Shown: piece by piece, positions 18,035 through 26,672 of the stretch
Layout: the number at the start of each line of letters is the position of its first letter
Position numbering within the stretch: position 1 is the first letter of the stretch
Source of the DNA: IDS-8 sp964491485
Lineage (GTDB): Bacteria; Pseudomonadota; Gammaproteobacteria; Steroidobacterales; Woeseiaceae
DNA: 28,225 nt
Direction: 5' to 3'
Assembly (NCBI GenBank): GCA_964491485.1
Contig: CAZBGV010000037.1
Span: 1-28,225 of the forward strand
Program-made: the position numbers and the translations under genes
Notes under the pieces: generated by a model
What the model was told of the DNA's origin: nothing
The model's input: the letters and a program-made list of their open reading frames with translations, nothing else
Databases searched by the model: none

Positions 18035-18135
18035 TGCGGGCGCGCCCGGGGCGCTGGCAGTCAATTTTGCAGTGCGTCTTGCGGCGGCGGCGGCGCGTCG
18101 AGCCCGCGCCAGGCGGCCCCGCGGCATCCCTCTTG

Positions 18136-18141
18136 TAAGAT
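18136..18141 (+). promoter_or_regulatory. tamA: Candidate -10 (TAAGAT) for a leaderless tamA mRNA
   Basis: TAAGAT ends 6 nt before the ATG at 18148, the same spacing seen before the DUF3014 gene at 1447. No convincing Shine-Dalgarno sequence precedes the ATG and no -35 is obvious. Confidence 0.35.
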
Positions 18142-18147
18142 TCGAGC

Positions 18148-20094
18148 ATGCAGCCTGTTCCCTCGCCAACTGCGCCGGCCGGCGCTTCGTGGTTTGCGGC
18201 CTGCGCGACGCGCCTGGCGTGGCTGCTTCTTCTGCTCGCCGGGTCGGCGGCTGCCGACGAGCTCGAGTACCGGATCACCGGCGTGAGCAACGCGATCCTC
18301 GCCAACGTGCAGAGCCACGTCGAGCAGTTCGGGCTCGGCACCCGCCACGTCATACCGGGCCAGTTCGAGGACCGGATCGATGACGCAAAGGAGCGCGCCC
18401 GCGCGGCGCTGAAACCTTTCGGCTATTACCATCCGACGATCACCGCGAAGATCGTCGAGGCAGGCAAGAACCGCTGGCGGCTCGAGATGCGCATCGCGCC
18501 GGGGCCGCCGGTGCGGGTGAAAACCGCCCGCATCGACGTGCGCGGCCCGGGCAGCGGGATAGGCGAGCTCATGGCCTGGCAATCCGGCTGGCCCCTCGGG
18601 CCGGGCGCGGTGCTGAACCAGCAGGTCTGGGAGCGCCAGAAGGAAGCCGCGCTCGACGTCGCCCACTCGCAGGGCTACCTTTCCGCGGAGTTCACGACCC
18701 ACGCGATCCGCATCGACCTCGTACGCAACGAAGCCGAGCTCGAGCTCGTTCTCGAGACGGGCCCGGAGGCGTTTTTCGGCACCGTGCAGTTCCGCCAGGA
18801 CGTCGTGGATCCGGACGTGCTCGCCGATATACCGCGCTTCGAGACCGGTACGCCTTACCGCAGCGATCTCGTGGACAGCTTGCGGCTCGACCTGTGGCAG
18901 ACCGGTTACTTCACCGACATCGAGGTGGTCGAGGAGAAGCAGCTCGAGCGCACGCCGCCGCTCGTGAACATCGTGGCGAACCTGTCGTCCTCGCGCCGCG
19001 ACACCTACCAGGGCTCGCTCGGGGTAGGCACCGATACGGGCATCCGCACGCAGGTCTTCTGGAGCCGCCAGCCCGTCTCGCGCAGGGGCGACCGGCTGGA
19101 CGTCGGCATCGGTTACCAGGAGATCGACGACGAGTTCTCGGTGCGTGCCGACTACCGCATTCCGCGCGGCGGCCAGGGACGCCAGTACTGGGTCTCGAGC
19201 TTCAACCTGCAGCGCGACAAGCAGGATCTCGAGGTCAAGCGCGACGAAGACGACGAGGACTTCATCACGCTGGCACCGGGCACGGTCAACGACCGGTTCC
19301 TGCGCCTCGGCCGCCTCATCGTGCGCAATCGAGAGCTCGGCAAGGACCAGGTGTTCGAGACGCAGTTCATCCAGTACCTGCGCGAGTCCTACAACTACGA
19401 CCCGGGTCCCGACGCCGACCCGTCCGTGCTGCGCCTCGTCGACGACCCGGAGTTCGCTCCGCTGTTCCGCGACACCGTGCGCACGCTGGCCGTCGGCGTC
19501 GATTGGGACTGGCCGTCGATCCGCGGCAGCGGCTTCTATACCGACGGGCATCGCGAGCGGGCCTGGCTGTTCACCTCGAACGACCTGTGGGGCTCCGACC
19601 GCGAGTTCACGCAGCTCTATCTCTCCACCCGGCGTACCTGGCTGCGCGGCGAGCGCTGGAAATACCTGTTCCGCGCGGAGGTCGGGGCGACGGACGCCGA
19701 AGTGCGCAAGGCGACGCTCAACCTGGACGGCGAGCCGTTCGAGCTGTCGGTCACGGCCCTGCCCACGCAATACCGTTTCAAGGCCGGCGGCGGCGACAGC
19801 GTGCGCGGTTATGCCTTCGAGCAGCTCAGCAACAACGACATCGGCTCGAACAACCTGGTCGCGCTGAGCGGAGAGGTCGAGATGCGCATCCTGCCGAGCT
19901 GGTCGGTCGCGGCTTTCTACGACGTCGGCAACGCCTTCAACGAATGGAGTGAGTTCGAGCTGCGCCAGGGAGCGGGCGTCGGCATACGCTGGTACAGCAT
20001 CGCGGGTGCGGTGCGCCTCGACTTTGCCCAGGCGCTGGACGTCGAAGGCCACCCCTGGCGCATCCACTTCAGCATCGGCTCGCCGCTGCTGTGA
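18148..20094 (+). CDS. tamA: Translocation and assembly module subunit TamA (Omp85 family)
   Basis: This encodes 648 residues. After a signal peptide (hydrophobic core about 22-33, cleavage near SAAAD) come three POTRA domains at about 35-300, with recognisable elements such as ALKPFGYYHPTITAKI and YRSDLVDSLRLDLWQTGYFTDIEV. A C-terminal 16-stranded Omp85 barrel follows, with the RIPRGG loop, the FKAGGGDSVRGY (lid-loop VRGY/F) motif and a final aromatic-rich strand ending HFSIGSPLL. TamA is the outer-membrane half of the TAM complex, which assists outer-membrane protein insertion and, together with TamB, anterograde phospholipid transport. The stop codon overlaps the tamB start (GTGA), so the two are translationally coupled. 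The length is slightly above E. coli TamA (577 residues). Confidence 0.95.
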   Translation: MQPVPSPTAPAGASWFAACATRLAWLLLLLAGSAAADELEYRITGVSNAILANVQSHVEQFGLGTRHVIPGQFEDRIDDAKERARAALKPFGYYHPTITAKIVEAGKNRWRLEMRIAPGPPVRVKTARIDVRGPGSGIGELMAWQSGWPLGPGAVLNQQVWERQKEAALDVAHSQGYLSAEFTTHAIRIDLVRNEAELELVLETGPEAFFGTVQFRQDVVDPDVLADIPRFETGTPYRSDLVDSLRLDLWQTGYFTDIEVVEEKQLERTPPLVNIVANLSSSRRDTYQGSLGVGTDTGIRTQVFWSRQPVSRRGDRLDVGIGYQEIDDEFSVRADYRIPRGGQGRQYWVSSFNLQRDKQDLEVKRDEDDEDFITLAPGTVNDRFLRLGRLIVRNRELGKDQVFETQFIQYLRESYNYDPGPDADPSVLRLVDDPEFAPLFRDTVRTLAVGVDWDWPSIRGSGFYTDGHRERAWLFTSNDLWGSDREFTQLYLSTRRTWLRGERWKYLFRAEVGATDAEVRKATLNLDGEPFELSVTALPTQYRFKAGGGDSVRGYAFEQLSNNDIGSNNLVALSGEVEMRILPSWSVAAFYDVGNAFNEWSEFELRQGAGVGIRWYSIAGAVRLDFAQALDVEGHPWRIHFSIGSPLL

Positions 20095-23000
20095 TCGCCC
20101 GCCCGCTCAAGCTTGCCGCGGCGGGCAGCGGCCTCGCCGTCTTCGCCGTGGCCGCCGCGGCGTTGGCTTTCACGGCCTGGGTGCTGCACACGGAGTCCGG
20201 GACGGCGTGGGCGTGGCAACGGATCGTCGCGGCCGTGCCCGGCGAGCTCACCGCCGGGACCCTCGGCGGCAGTTTCGCGGGCGGCGTGCACGTCACCGGC
20301 CTGCGCTACGCCGCGCCCGGCATCGACATAGGGCTGGAGCGGCTCGAGCTCGAGCTCCATCCCGGCCTCTTCCCGCCATCGCTCACGGTCGAGGTGCTGG
20401 ATGCAGCCGGGGTCGACGTGCGCTTGCCGCCGCCCTCGCCCGAGGCCGAGCCCGGGCCGCCGTTCTCGCCGGAGCGCCTCGCGCTGCCGTTCGAGCTCGT
20501 TCTCGAAGACGTCCGCCTCGAGCGCTTCGCGCTTGCGAGCGCGGACGGCGGCGTGCTGCTCGCGATCGATCGCGCCGCGCTCGCGGGACGCTGGTACGAG
20601 ACGATCACGCTGTCGAAGCTCGACGTCGAATCGCCGCAGGGCTCGCTCGCCGGCGAAGCCGCGCTCGCCTTGCGCCGGCCGTTCCTGGCGGATGCCGCGC
20701 TCGACGTCCGCTACCCGCTCGCGCTCGGCGGTAACACCGTGCCGCTCGCGTTCCGTGCCCTCGCATCCGGCAGTCTCGACGATCTCGACGTGCGGCTCGA
20801 AAGCGCAAAGCCTGCCGTGCTCGTGAAGGGCGTGCTGCACGACCTCCTCGGCGAGCCGGCGTGGGCGCTCGAGGCGCAGAGCCCGGCGCTCTCGTGGCCG
20901 CTCGAGTCAGCTGCGCCGAGCGTCACGGCAAGCGACCTCGTCGTCGCGTCGCGCGGCTCCGCCTCCGGCTACACGCTCTCGGGCATCGGCACCCTGTCCG
21001 CGCCCGAACGCCCGGCGCTGCGTTTCGAGCTCGCAGGCCGCGGCGACACCCGCGGCCTCGAGATCGAGCGCCTCGCGGTCGCCGGCCCGCCGCTCGCGGG
21101 CGAGGCGCAGGGTGCGCTCGGCTGGGTGGACGGCTTCACCGTGCGCGGTACGGCGGACGTGGCGCGCTTCGACCCGGCCGCGCTCACGGCGGCGTGGCCC
21201 GCCGGCATGCCGGTCACGGCGCGCGCGGCCGGCGCGTTCCGCCCCGGGCGCCTCGAGCTCGAGACCGTCGAGGCGGCGGTGCGGGGCACCTCGCAGACGG
21301 TTTCCGCGTCCGGCGTCGTCGACCTCGCGAACGGCGTCGTGGATCTCGATCTCGGCTGGCACGGCCTCCGCTGGCCGCTCGCGGGCCCGGCGCCGCGCGT
21401 CGAGAGCGCGCAGGGCCAGGTCGCCGTCAGCGGCCGCCCCGACGCCTGGACCCTCGACGGCCGCCTCGCGCTGGCCGCGCCCGGGCTGCCGGCCGGCACC
21501 TTCGAGCTCGCCGGCCACGGCACGCGCGAGGAAGCCACGGTGATCATCGAGGACAGCGAAGTGCTGGGAGGCCGGGTTGCGGGCCGCGTGCACTACGCCC
21601 TGCCGGACGGCGGCCGCTGGGTCGCGACGCTGTCGGCCCGCGACGTGGAGACGGGGCCGCTGCTGCCCGACTGGCCGGGCACGGTGAGCGCCGAGCTCGC
21701 CACCAGCGGGCGGGTCGAGCCGCTCGAGGTCACGGTCGATTTCGAGCAGCTGTCCGGCAGCCTGCGCGGCCGCCCGATCGCAGGCAAGGGAGGGGTGCGC
21801 TTCGCACAAGGCAACCTGTCCGTGCAGGATCTCCTGCTCACGTCCGGCGACGCGGAGCTCTCGGCCGACGGCAGCCTGCGCGGCGCGGCCGGCCTCGATT
21901 TCGCGCTCGACGTGCCGTCGCTCGCGGCCGTGCTGCCGCACACGGCGGGTGCGCTGTCCGGCGCCGGCAACGTCTCCCTGGCCGGCGATTTCCCGCGCGC
22001 CGAGCTCCGCCTCGAGGGCACCGATCTCGCGTGGCGCGACTGGCGGGCCGGCGCGGTGCATGTCCGGGCGGGCGGGGGCGAAGCGCCGCTCACGGTGGAC
22101 GCCGACGCGGAAGCCCTGAGCCTCGCAGGCTTCGAGGTGAGCCGTCTCGGGGCCAGGCTCGCCGCGGACGAGACCCGCCAGCGGCTCACGGCCTCGGCCG
22201 CGGCGGGCGAGCGCACGATCGAGCTCGCGCTCGACGGCGGCTTCGAGGACGCTCGCCGGCCGCTTGCCTCGGGATGGAGCGGCCGGCTCGAGACGCTCGG
22301 GCTCGATCTCGCGCCGGAGCTCGGCTTCGCGCTCGAATCGCCCGCGGAGCTCGGCCTCGGTCCCGGGCGGGTAGCCCTGGAGCGCGCCTGCCTCGCGGCG
22401 ATCGACGGCCCCGCGCGCCTGTGCGCCGCGGGCGCGACGGCGGGAGCGGACGACTACCGGCTGTCGGCCGAGCTCACCGCGCTGCCCCTGGCGCTGGTCA
22501 AGCTCGGCCTCGATACCCCGCTCGAGTTCACCCAGACGCTCGACGGCCACGTCGCGCTCGAGCGCCGGCCGGGGCGCCGCCTGTCCGCGGATGCGCGCAT
22601 CGACATCTCGCCCGGCCGCGTGCACAACCCGGCCAACCGGCGGCTCAGCCTGGATACACGCCAGGGCCGCTTCGCGCTCGATCTCGACCAGGGCCGGGTG
22701 CTCTCCGCGCACCTTCGCCTGCCGGTCGCCGAGGTCGCCGCGATCGAGGCCGATTTCGGCGTCGATGACGTCGGGCGCGGGCCGGAGAGCCCGATTCGCG
22801 GCAAGGTCGTGGCGAACGTGGACGATATCGGCGTGCTCACGGCGCTGGTGCCGAGCATCTCCGGCGCGCGCGGCCGGCTCGCGGTCGATCTCGCCGTCGC
22901 CGGCACGCTGGACCGGCCGGCGGTCACCGGCACGGCGTCGCTCGCGGGCGGCGCGCTGGGGTACGCGCCGCTCGGGCTCGAGCTCGCGGACATCGAGCTC

Positions 23001-23948
23001 ACCAGCCGGATCAGCGACGGCAATCGCATCGATCTGACGTCCAGCTTCCGCGCGGGGGAGGGCACGGGCAGGCTCTACAGCAGCACCAACGGGCTCGGGG
23101 GCGGCGAGCTCCGGCTGCGGCTGGTGGGGGACGATCTCACCGTCGTGAAGCTGCCGCAGGTCGAGGTCGTCGCCGACCTGGACGTCGGCGTCGGCGTGAC
23201 GCCGGGAGACGTCACGCTGGATGGCAGCGTGCAGGTGCCGCATGCCCGTCTCTCGCCGCGCGAGATCGCCGCGGTGAGGGTGAACGAAAGCGAGGACGTG
23301 GTGATCGTCGCGAGCGAGGCGGGCGAGGAGCAGGCCGCCGCCGCTCCCGCCTCCCCGCTGGCGTTCCACGGCCAGGTGGACCTGACGCTCGGCGACGACG
23401 TGATCGTCGATTTCGACGCCGCGCAAACCAGGCTCAGAGGGGCCGTGAAGTTCGCCTGGAACGGGCCGCCGATGCCGACCGCGAGCGGCGAATACACGGT
23501 GTCGGGACGTTTCGAGGCGTACGGGCAGCTCCTCAACATCACCGAGGGCTCGATCCGCTTTCCGGAGGTGCCGGCCAGCAACCCGCAGCTCCGCATCCGC
23601 GCCGAGCGCGAGATTTTCGGCAATCCGCGCATCCACACTGCCGGCGTGCTCGTGTCCGGCACCGCGAAAGACCCGAACATCGAGGTCTATACGACGCCGG
23701 CCACCAACGAGGAGCGTGCGCTGACCCTGCTCGTGACCGGCAGCGACTTCGACTACGAGCAGGGCGTGGGAGCCGTGGACGTCGGCACCTACATCGCGCC
23801 GGACCTGTTCCTGAGCTACGGCATCGGCCTGTTCGACCGCGAGAACGTCATCAGCATCCGGTACGACCTCGCGAAGGGTTTCGGCATCAAGGCGACCTCC
23901 GGCCGGAAAACGGAAGGCGTGGACCTGAGCTACACGTTCGAGCGCTGA
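20091..23948 (+). CDS. tamB: Translocation and assembly module subunit TamB (AsmA-like, DUF490)
   Basis: This encodes 1285 residues, about the length of E. coli TamB (1259). It begins with a GTG that overlaps the tamA stop. An uncleaved signal anchor at about residues 8-30 holds it in the inner membrane. A very long, repetitive beta-strand region predicted to form the taco-shaped hydrophobic groove of AsmA-like bridge proteins follows, and then the conserved TamB/DUF490 C-terminal domain (about 950-1285), which ends GVDLSYTFER. The C-terminus contacts TamA. Together they span the periplasm for outer-membrane protein assembly and lipid transport. Segments such as ASNPQLRIRAEREIFG and SGTAKDPNIEVYTTPATNEERALTLLVTG are characteristic of the family. 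Codon use strongly favours G or C at the third position, which opens a very long antisense frame. Confidence 0.95.
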   Translation: MIARPLKLAAAGSGLAVFAVAAAALAFTAWVLHTESGTAWAWQRIVAAVPGELTAGTLGGSFAGGVHVTGLRYAAPGIDIGLERLELELHPGLFPPSLTVEVLDAAGVDVRLPPPSPEAEPGPPFSPERLALPFELVLEDVRLERFALASADGGVLLAIDRAALAGRWYETITLSKLDVESPQGSLAGEAALALRRPFLADAALDVRYPLALGGNTVPLAFRALASGSLDDLDVRLESAKPAVLVKGVLHDLLGEPAWALEAQSPALSWPLESAAPSVTASDLVVASRGSASGYTLSGIGTLSAPERPALRFELAGRGDTRGLEIERLAVAGPPLAGEAQGALGWVDGFTVRGTADVARFDPAALTAAWPAGMPVTARAAGAFRPGRLELETVEAAVRGTSQTVSASGVVDLANGVVDLDLGWHGLRWPLAGPAPRVESAQGQVAVSGRPDAWTLDGRLALAAPGLPAGTFELAGHGTREEATVIIEDSEVLGGRVAGRVHYALPDGGRWVATLSARDVETGPLLPDWPGTVSAELATSGRVEPLEVTVDFEQLSGSLRGRPIAGKGGVRFAQGNLSVQDLLLTSGDAELSADGSLRGAAGLDFALDVPSLAAVLPHTAGALSGAGNVSLAGDFPRAELRLEGTDLAWRDWRAGAVHVRAGGGEAPLTVDADAEALSLAGFEVSRLGARLAADETRQRLTASAAAGERTIELALDGGFEDARRPLASGWSGRLETLGLDLAPELGFALESPAELGLGPGRVALERACLAAIDGPARLCAAGATAGADDYRLSAELTALPLALVKLGLDTPLEFTQTLDGHVALERRPGRRLSADARIDISPGRVHNPANRRLSLDTRQGRFALDLDQGRVLSAHLRLPVAEVAAIEADFGVDDVGRGPESPIRGKVVANVDDIGVLTALVPSISGARGRLAVDLAVAGTLDRPAVTGTASLAGGALGYAPLGLELADIELTSRISDGNRIDLTSSFRAGEGTGRLYSSTNGLGGGELRLRLVGDDLTVVKLPQVEVVADLDVGVGVTPGDVTLDGSVQVPHARLSPREIAAVRVNESEDVVIVASEAGEEQAAAAPASPLAFHGQVDLTLGDDVIVDFDAAQTRLRGAVKFAWNGPPMPTASGEYTVSGRFEAYGQLLNITEGSIRFPEVPASNPQLRIRAEREIFGNPRIHTAGVLVSGTAKDPNIEVYTTPATNEERALTLLVTGSDFDYEQGVGAVDVGTYIAPDLFLSYGIGLFDRENVISIRYDLAKGFGIKATSGRKTEGVDLSYTFER

Positions 23949-23981
23949 GCGCCGGGCCGGCGGCCGGCGGGCGGCGTCGCT

Positions 23982-23987
23982 TATAAT
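23982..23987 (+). promoter_or_regulatory. Consensus -10 TATAAT for the DUF4412-like gene
   Basis: A perfect TATAAT stands out in a GC-rich intergenic gap. It predicts transcription start near 23994 and a leader of about 28 nt that contains GGGAGG at 24011-24016, 5 nt before the ATG at 24022. No -35 is recognisable. It suggests that the downstream gene run is transcribed independently of tamAB. Confidence 0.5.
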
Positions 23988-24021
23988 GGGCCGCTTCCGG
24001 TCTCCGCCGCGGGAGGTCTCC

Positions 24022-24852
24022 ATGCGCCGCTTGTCGCTCGCGCTTCGCCGTTTCGCGCTACTACTGGCCTTCGGATGGTCCCCGTGTGCTTTCGCGGGCT
24101 CGGTCGTGCAGCTCGAGATGAAGCAGTACTACGAAGACCCGCCGGTCGTCTCCACCGTCGAAATCTCGACCGAGGGCCGCTCCTCGCGCATGGAGGTGAC
24201 GGGCGGCGGCGACAGCGCGGGCAGCATGATCTGGCGCGGAGAGAGCGCGGACATGGTGGCGATCGATCATGAGAGCCGCGAGTACTACGTCCTCGACCGG
24301 GCCTCGATGGAGCGCATGGCCGAGCGGCTGGGCGACGCGATGCAGGAGATGCAGAAAGCGCTGGAGCGTATGCCGCCGGAGCAGCGCGCGATGGCCGAGC
24401 AGATGATGAAGCAGCACCTGCCGGCCCGTGGCGCGCCGTCCGAGCCCGCTGCGCTGCAGGCCACCGGCAGGACGGATTCGGTCGGCGGCTACGACTGCAG
24501 CTACTACGAGGTGCGCCGCGCCGGCGTGAAAGTCCGGGAGCTCTGCGTGACGCCCTGGGACGAGCTGCCGGACGGGCGCAGCATGAGCGTGGCCATGCTG
24601 GAGATGGCCGGGTTCCTCGAGTCGATGGCGAGCGCGTCCGCGGAAGGAACGGGTATGGACGTGATGGGCGGCCAGCAGGAGGTCTTCCGGCACATGCGCG
24701 AGCTCGACGGCTATCCGGTGCTCACCCGCGAGCTCGACGCATCCGGCAAGGTGACCAGCGAGACGGTGCTGCGCTCGGCGGACGAGAAGGACCTCGAGCC
24801 CGCCGTGTTCGAGCCGCCCGCCGGTTACGCCCGCCGGGATCCGGAGCTCTGA
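24022..24852 (+). CDS. Exported DUF4412-like protein
   Basis: This encodes 276 residues: a signal peptide (about 1-25, ending AFA) followed by a beta-rich domain. The pattern of substituted strands (SSRMEVT, SMIWRGESADMVAID, REYYVLD) and the later CSYYEVRRAGVKVRELCVTPWDEL fit the DUF4412 group of periplasmic proteins. The middle has a Met-rich amphipathic helix (about 94-133, with many Met-Glu and Met-Gln pairs). Two Cys flank the segment at about 156-174 and could form a disulfide. The function is unknown. I assign the family from general pattern, with moderate confidence. GGGAGG upstream fixes the start at 24022 rather than the in-frame ATG at 23986 inside the -10 box. The stop codon overlaps the next gene's ATG by one base. 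Confidence 0.7.
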   Translation: MRRLSLALRRFALLLAFGWSPCAFAGSVVQLEMKQYYEDPPVVSTVEISTEGRSSRMEVTGGGDSAGSMIWRGESADMVAIDHESREYYVLDRASMERMAERLGDAMQEMQKALERMPPEQRAMAEQMMKQHLPARGAPSEPAALQATGRTDSVGGYDCSYYEVRRAGVKVRELCVTPWDELPDGRSMSVAMLEMAGFLESMASASAEGTGMDVMGGQQEVFRHMRELDGYPVLTRELDASGKVTSETVLRSADEKDLEPAVFEPPAGYARRDPEL

Positions 24853-25847
24853 TGGCGGCGCCGGCGACGGCGGGCCGGGTCGCCCCGCTCGAGGCCGGCG
24901 CGCTGCCGGCGATGATCGCGGCCGCGGCGGAGCGGATCGCACCGTGGATCCGCCATACCCCGCTGGATCCGTCGCCGTACTTCAGCGAAATCACGGGCGC
25001 GGACGTTCATGTCAAGCTCGAGAATCTCCAGCACACCGGCTCCTTCAAGCTGCGCGGCGCCTGCAACCGGCTGCTCACGCTCGACGAGGCGCAACGCGCG
25101 TGCGGCATCGTCGCGGCCTCGAGCGGCAATCACGGCGCCGCGCTCGCGTACGCGATGCAGCGTCTCGGCCTGCGCGGCGTGATCTTCGTGCCCGAGGGCA
25201 CTGCCAAACCGAAAGTCGACGCGATCCGCCGCGCGGGCGCGGAGCTCGAATTCTTCGGCAGCGACGGTGTCGAGACCGAAAACCACGCGCGCGCTTATGC
25301 GCGCGAGCGCGGCCTCTGTTACGTCTCGCCGTACAACGATCCGGAGGTCATCGCGGGCCAGGGGACCTGCGGCCGCGAAATTGCGGAGGACCTGCCGGAG
25401 GTCGACGCCGTCTTCGTTGCCGTGGGCGGCGGCGGGCTCATCTCCGGGATCGGCGGCTGGCTCGCAGCGCACAACCCGCGCACGCGCCTCGTCTCCTGCC
25501 AGCCGGCTGCCTCGGCGGTCATGACCCGCTCGATAGAAGCAGGACGGATCCTCGACCTGCCGAGCGAGCCGACGCTTTCGGACGGCACGGCGGGCGGGAT
25601 AGAGGAAGGCGCAATCACGTTCGAGCTCGTGCGCGCGCTGGTCGACGACTACGTCACGGTGAGCGAGGACGAGATCGTCGCCGCCATGCGCGCCTTCATC
25701 GACACGCACCACATGCTGCTGGAGGGCGGTGCGGGCGTGGCGCTCGCCGGCCTGGTCGCGACCGGGCGGCGCTATGCCGGGCAGCGGGTCGCCGTGGTCA
25801 TCTGCGGCGGCAACATCGGCCGGGATACCCTGCGGAGGATCATCTGA
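24852..25847 (+). CDS. Threonine/serine dehydratase (PLP fold-type II)
   Basis: This encodes 331 residues and is a cytosolic PLP enzyme of the threonine dehydratase / serine racemase group. The Schiff-base Lys lies in TGSFKLRGA (Lys66), the substrate loop is SSGNHGAA (about 93-100), and the phosphate-binding glycine loop is VGGGGLISGIG (about 190-200). There is no C-terminal ACT regulatory domain, and its length matches the catabolic TdcB type (329 residues) rather than biosynthetic IlvA. The likely reaction is deamination of L-threonine to 2-oxobutanoate, or of L-serine to pyruvate. Serine or hydroxyaspartate racemase-type chemistry cannot be excluded. Both ends overlap neighbours as TGATG, which implies coupled translation with two exported proteins of unrelated appearance. 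Confidence 0.9.
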   Translation: MAAPATAGRVAPLEAGALPAMIAAAAERIAPWIRHTPLDPSPYFSEITGADVHVKLENLQHTGSFKLRGACNRLLTLDEAQRACGIVAASSGNHGAALAYAMQRLGLRGVIFVPEGTAKPKVDAIRRAGAELEFFGSDGVETENHARAYARERGLCYVSPYNDPEVIAGQGTCGREIAEDLPEVDAVFVAVGGGGLISGIGGWLAAHNPRTRLVSCQPAASAVMTRSIEAGRILDLPSEPTLSDGTAGGIEEGAITFELVRALVDDYVTVSEDEIVAAMRAFIDTHHMLLEGGAGVALAGLVATGRRYAGQRVAVVICGGNIGRDTLRRII

Positions 25848-26575
25848 TGTGGCGAGCCGCCCTGTTGCTCCTGCTTTGCACCGGCGCCGCGGCCGCGGCC
25901 GGTACTCCCGCATACGAAGAGCCGCGCGACCTGTCCCTGAACGCGTCCGGCGTCGAGCGGCTGGTCGTGCACGCCGGGGCCGGCGAGCTCCGCGTCAGCG
26001 GGGCGGCGGAGGGCGACACGATCGTCGCCAAAGCCCTGATCCGGATCCCGGACCGCGACGCCGAAGAGGCGCACCGCATCATCGAGAAGGACCTGACGCT
26101 CGAGCTGGTGCGCGAGGGCAGCACCGCCCGGCTCGAGGCGCAGTTCGGGAAGGCGGGCCTCTTTGCCAGGCATTCGGGCAGCGTCGCGCTCGAAGTCACG
26201 GTGCCGGAGCGCCTGGCGCTCGAGATCGACGACGGCTCCGGCGCCATCGAGATCGTCGGCGTCCGCGGCGACATCGGCATCGACGACGGTTCGGGCTCGA
26301 TCACCGTCCGGCGCAGCGGCGGCAACGTGACCATCGACGACGGCTCCGGCGCCGTGACGGCGGAGGACATCGGGGGGGATCTCGCGATCGACGACGGCTC
26401 CGGCGAGATCGCGGTGCGCCAGGTTGCGGGCAGCGTGCGCATCGACGACGGCTCGGGCGACATCATCGTCAGCGGCGTGGGCGGGGATCTCGACGTCGAG
26501 GAAGCGGGCAGCGGCGCGCTGGAGGTGACCGACGTCGCCGGCGAGATCCGGCGCGGCTCCGGGGGGGACCGTTGA
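25847..26575 (+). CDS. Exported DUF4097 family beta-repeat protein
   Basis: This encodes 242 residues: a signal peptide (about 1-18), an N-terminal beta domain and then an 18-residue solenoid repeat. The repeat IDDGSG-x-I-x-V-x(3)-GG-D occurs five times in exact register, starting at bases 26225, 26279, 26333, 26387 and 26441. A degenerate sixth unit (VEEAGSG) follows near 26495. The pattern matches the DUF4097 (putative adhesin) repeat family, which is predicted to form a parallel beta-helix. Asp-Asp-Gly turns stacked on one edge could bind divalent cations, but that is inference. The ATG overlaps the dehydratase stop codon. The open frame upstream of 25847 is antisense-like read-through of the dehydratase gene in another frame and is not used. 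Confidence 0.85.
   Translation: MWRAALLLLLCTGAAAAAGTPAYEEPRDLSLNASGVERLVVHAGAGELRVSGAAEGDTIVAKALIRIPDRDAEEAHRIIEKDLTLELVREGSTARLEAQFGKAGLFARHSGSVALEVTVPERLALEIDDGSGAIEIVGVRGDIGIDDGSGSITVRRSGGNVTIDDGSGAVTAEDIGGDLAIDDGSGEIAVRQVAGSVRIDDGSGDIIVSGVGGDLDVEEAGSGALEVTDVAGEIRRGSGGDR
26225..26512 (+). repeat. 54-bp tandem repeat inside the DUF4097 gene
   Basis: ATCGACGACGG is repeated with a strict 54-bp period at 26225, 26279, 26333, 26387 and 26441, with a decayed unit at about 26495. The spacers vary at the DNA level while the protein pattern is conserved, which indicates selection on the encoded solenoid rather than recent slippage. Confidence 0.85.
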
Positions 26576-26615
26576 CCGGAGAGGCACCCGGGCCCTTTCG
26601 CCCGGGAATCTCCGG
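26576..26615 (+). terminator. Two-tier hairpin after the DUF4097 gene, no U-tract
   Basis: Immediately after the stop codon, CCGGAGA (26576-26582) pairs with TCTCCGG (26609-26615). Inside this, CCCGGGC (26587-26593) pairs with GCCCGGG (26600-26606) around a 6-nt loop. There is no T-run, so it may attenuate transcription or protect the 3' end between this gene and the TPR gene. Confidence 0.5.
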
Positions 26616-26672
26616 GAGGAGAATCGGTCTCAACCAAAGTCTGCACCAGGCCGGGGCAGGCGGGAGATACGC

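Noticed and set aside
20907..24023. Open frame of about 1038 codons on the minus strand antisense to tamB
   Set aside because: The composition is Arg/Ala/Glu-rich with no domain or signal. It arises from the extreme GC bias at third codon positions of tamB, whose plus-strand protein is unmistakable.
26225..26512. Regular 54-bp periodicity considered as a CRISPR-like array
   Set aside because: The whole stretch is one reading frame with a conserved 18-residue protein pattern, and the repeat core is short and imperfect.
26576..26672. Possible glycine-type riboswitch in the gap before the TPR gene
   Set aside because: The outer GGAGA/TCTCC stem superficially resembles a glycine aptamer, but the conserved core of that family is absent. 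The structure is a simple two-tier hairpin after a stop codon.
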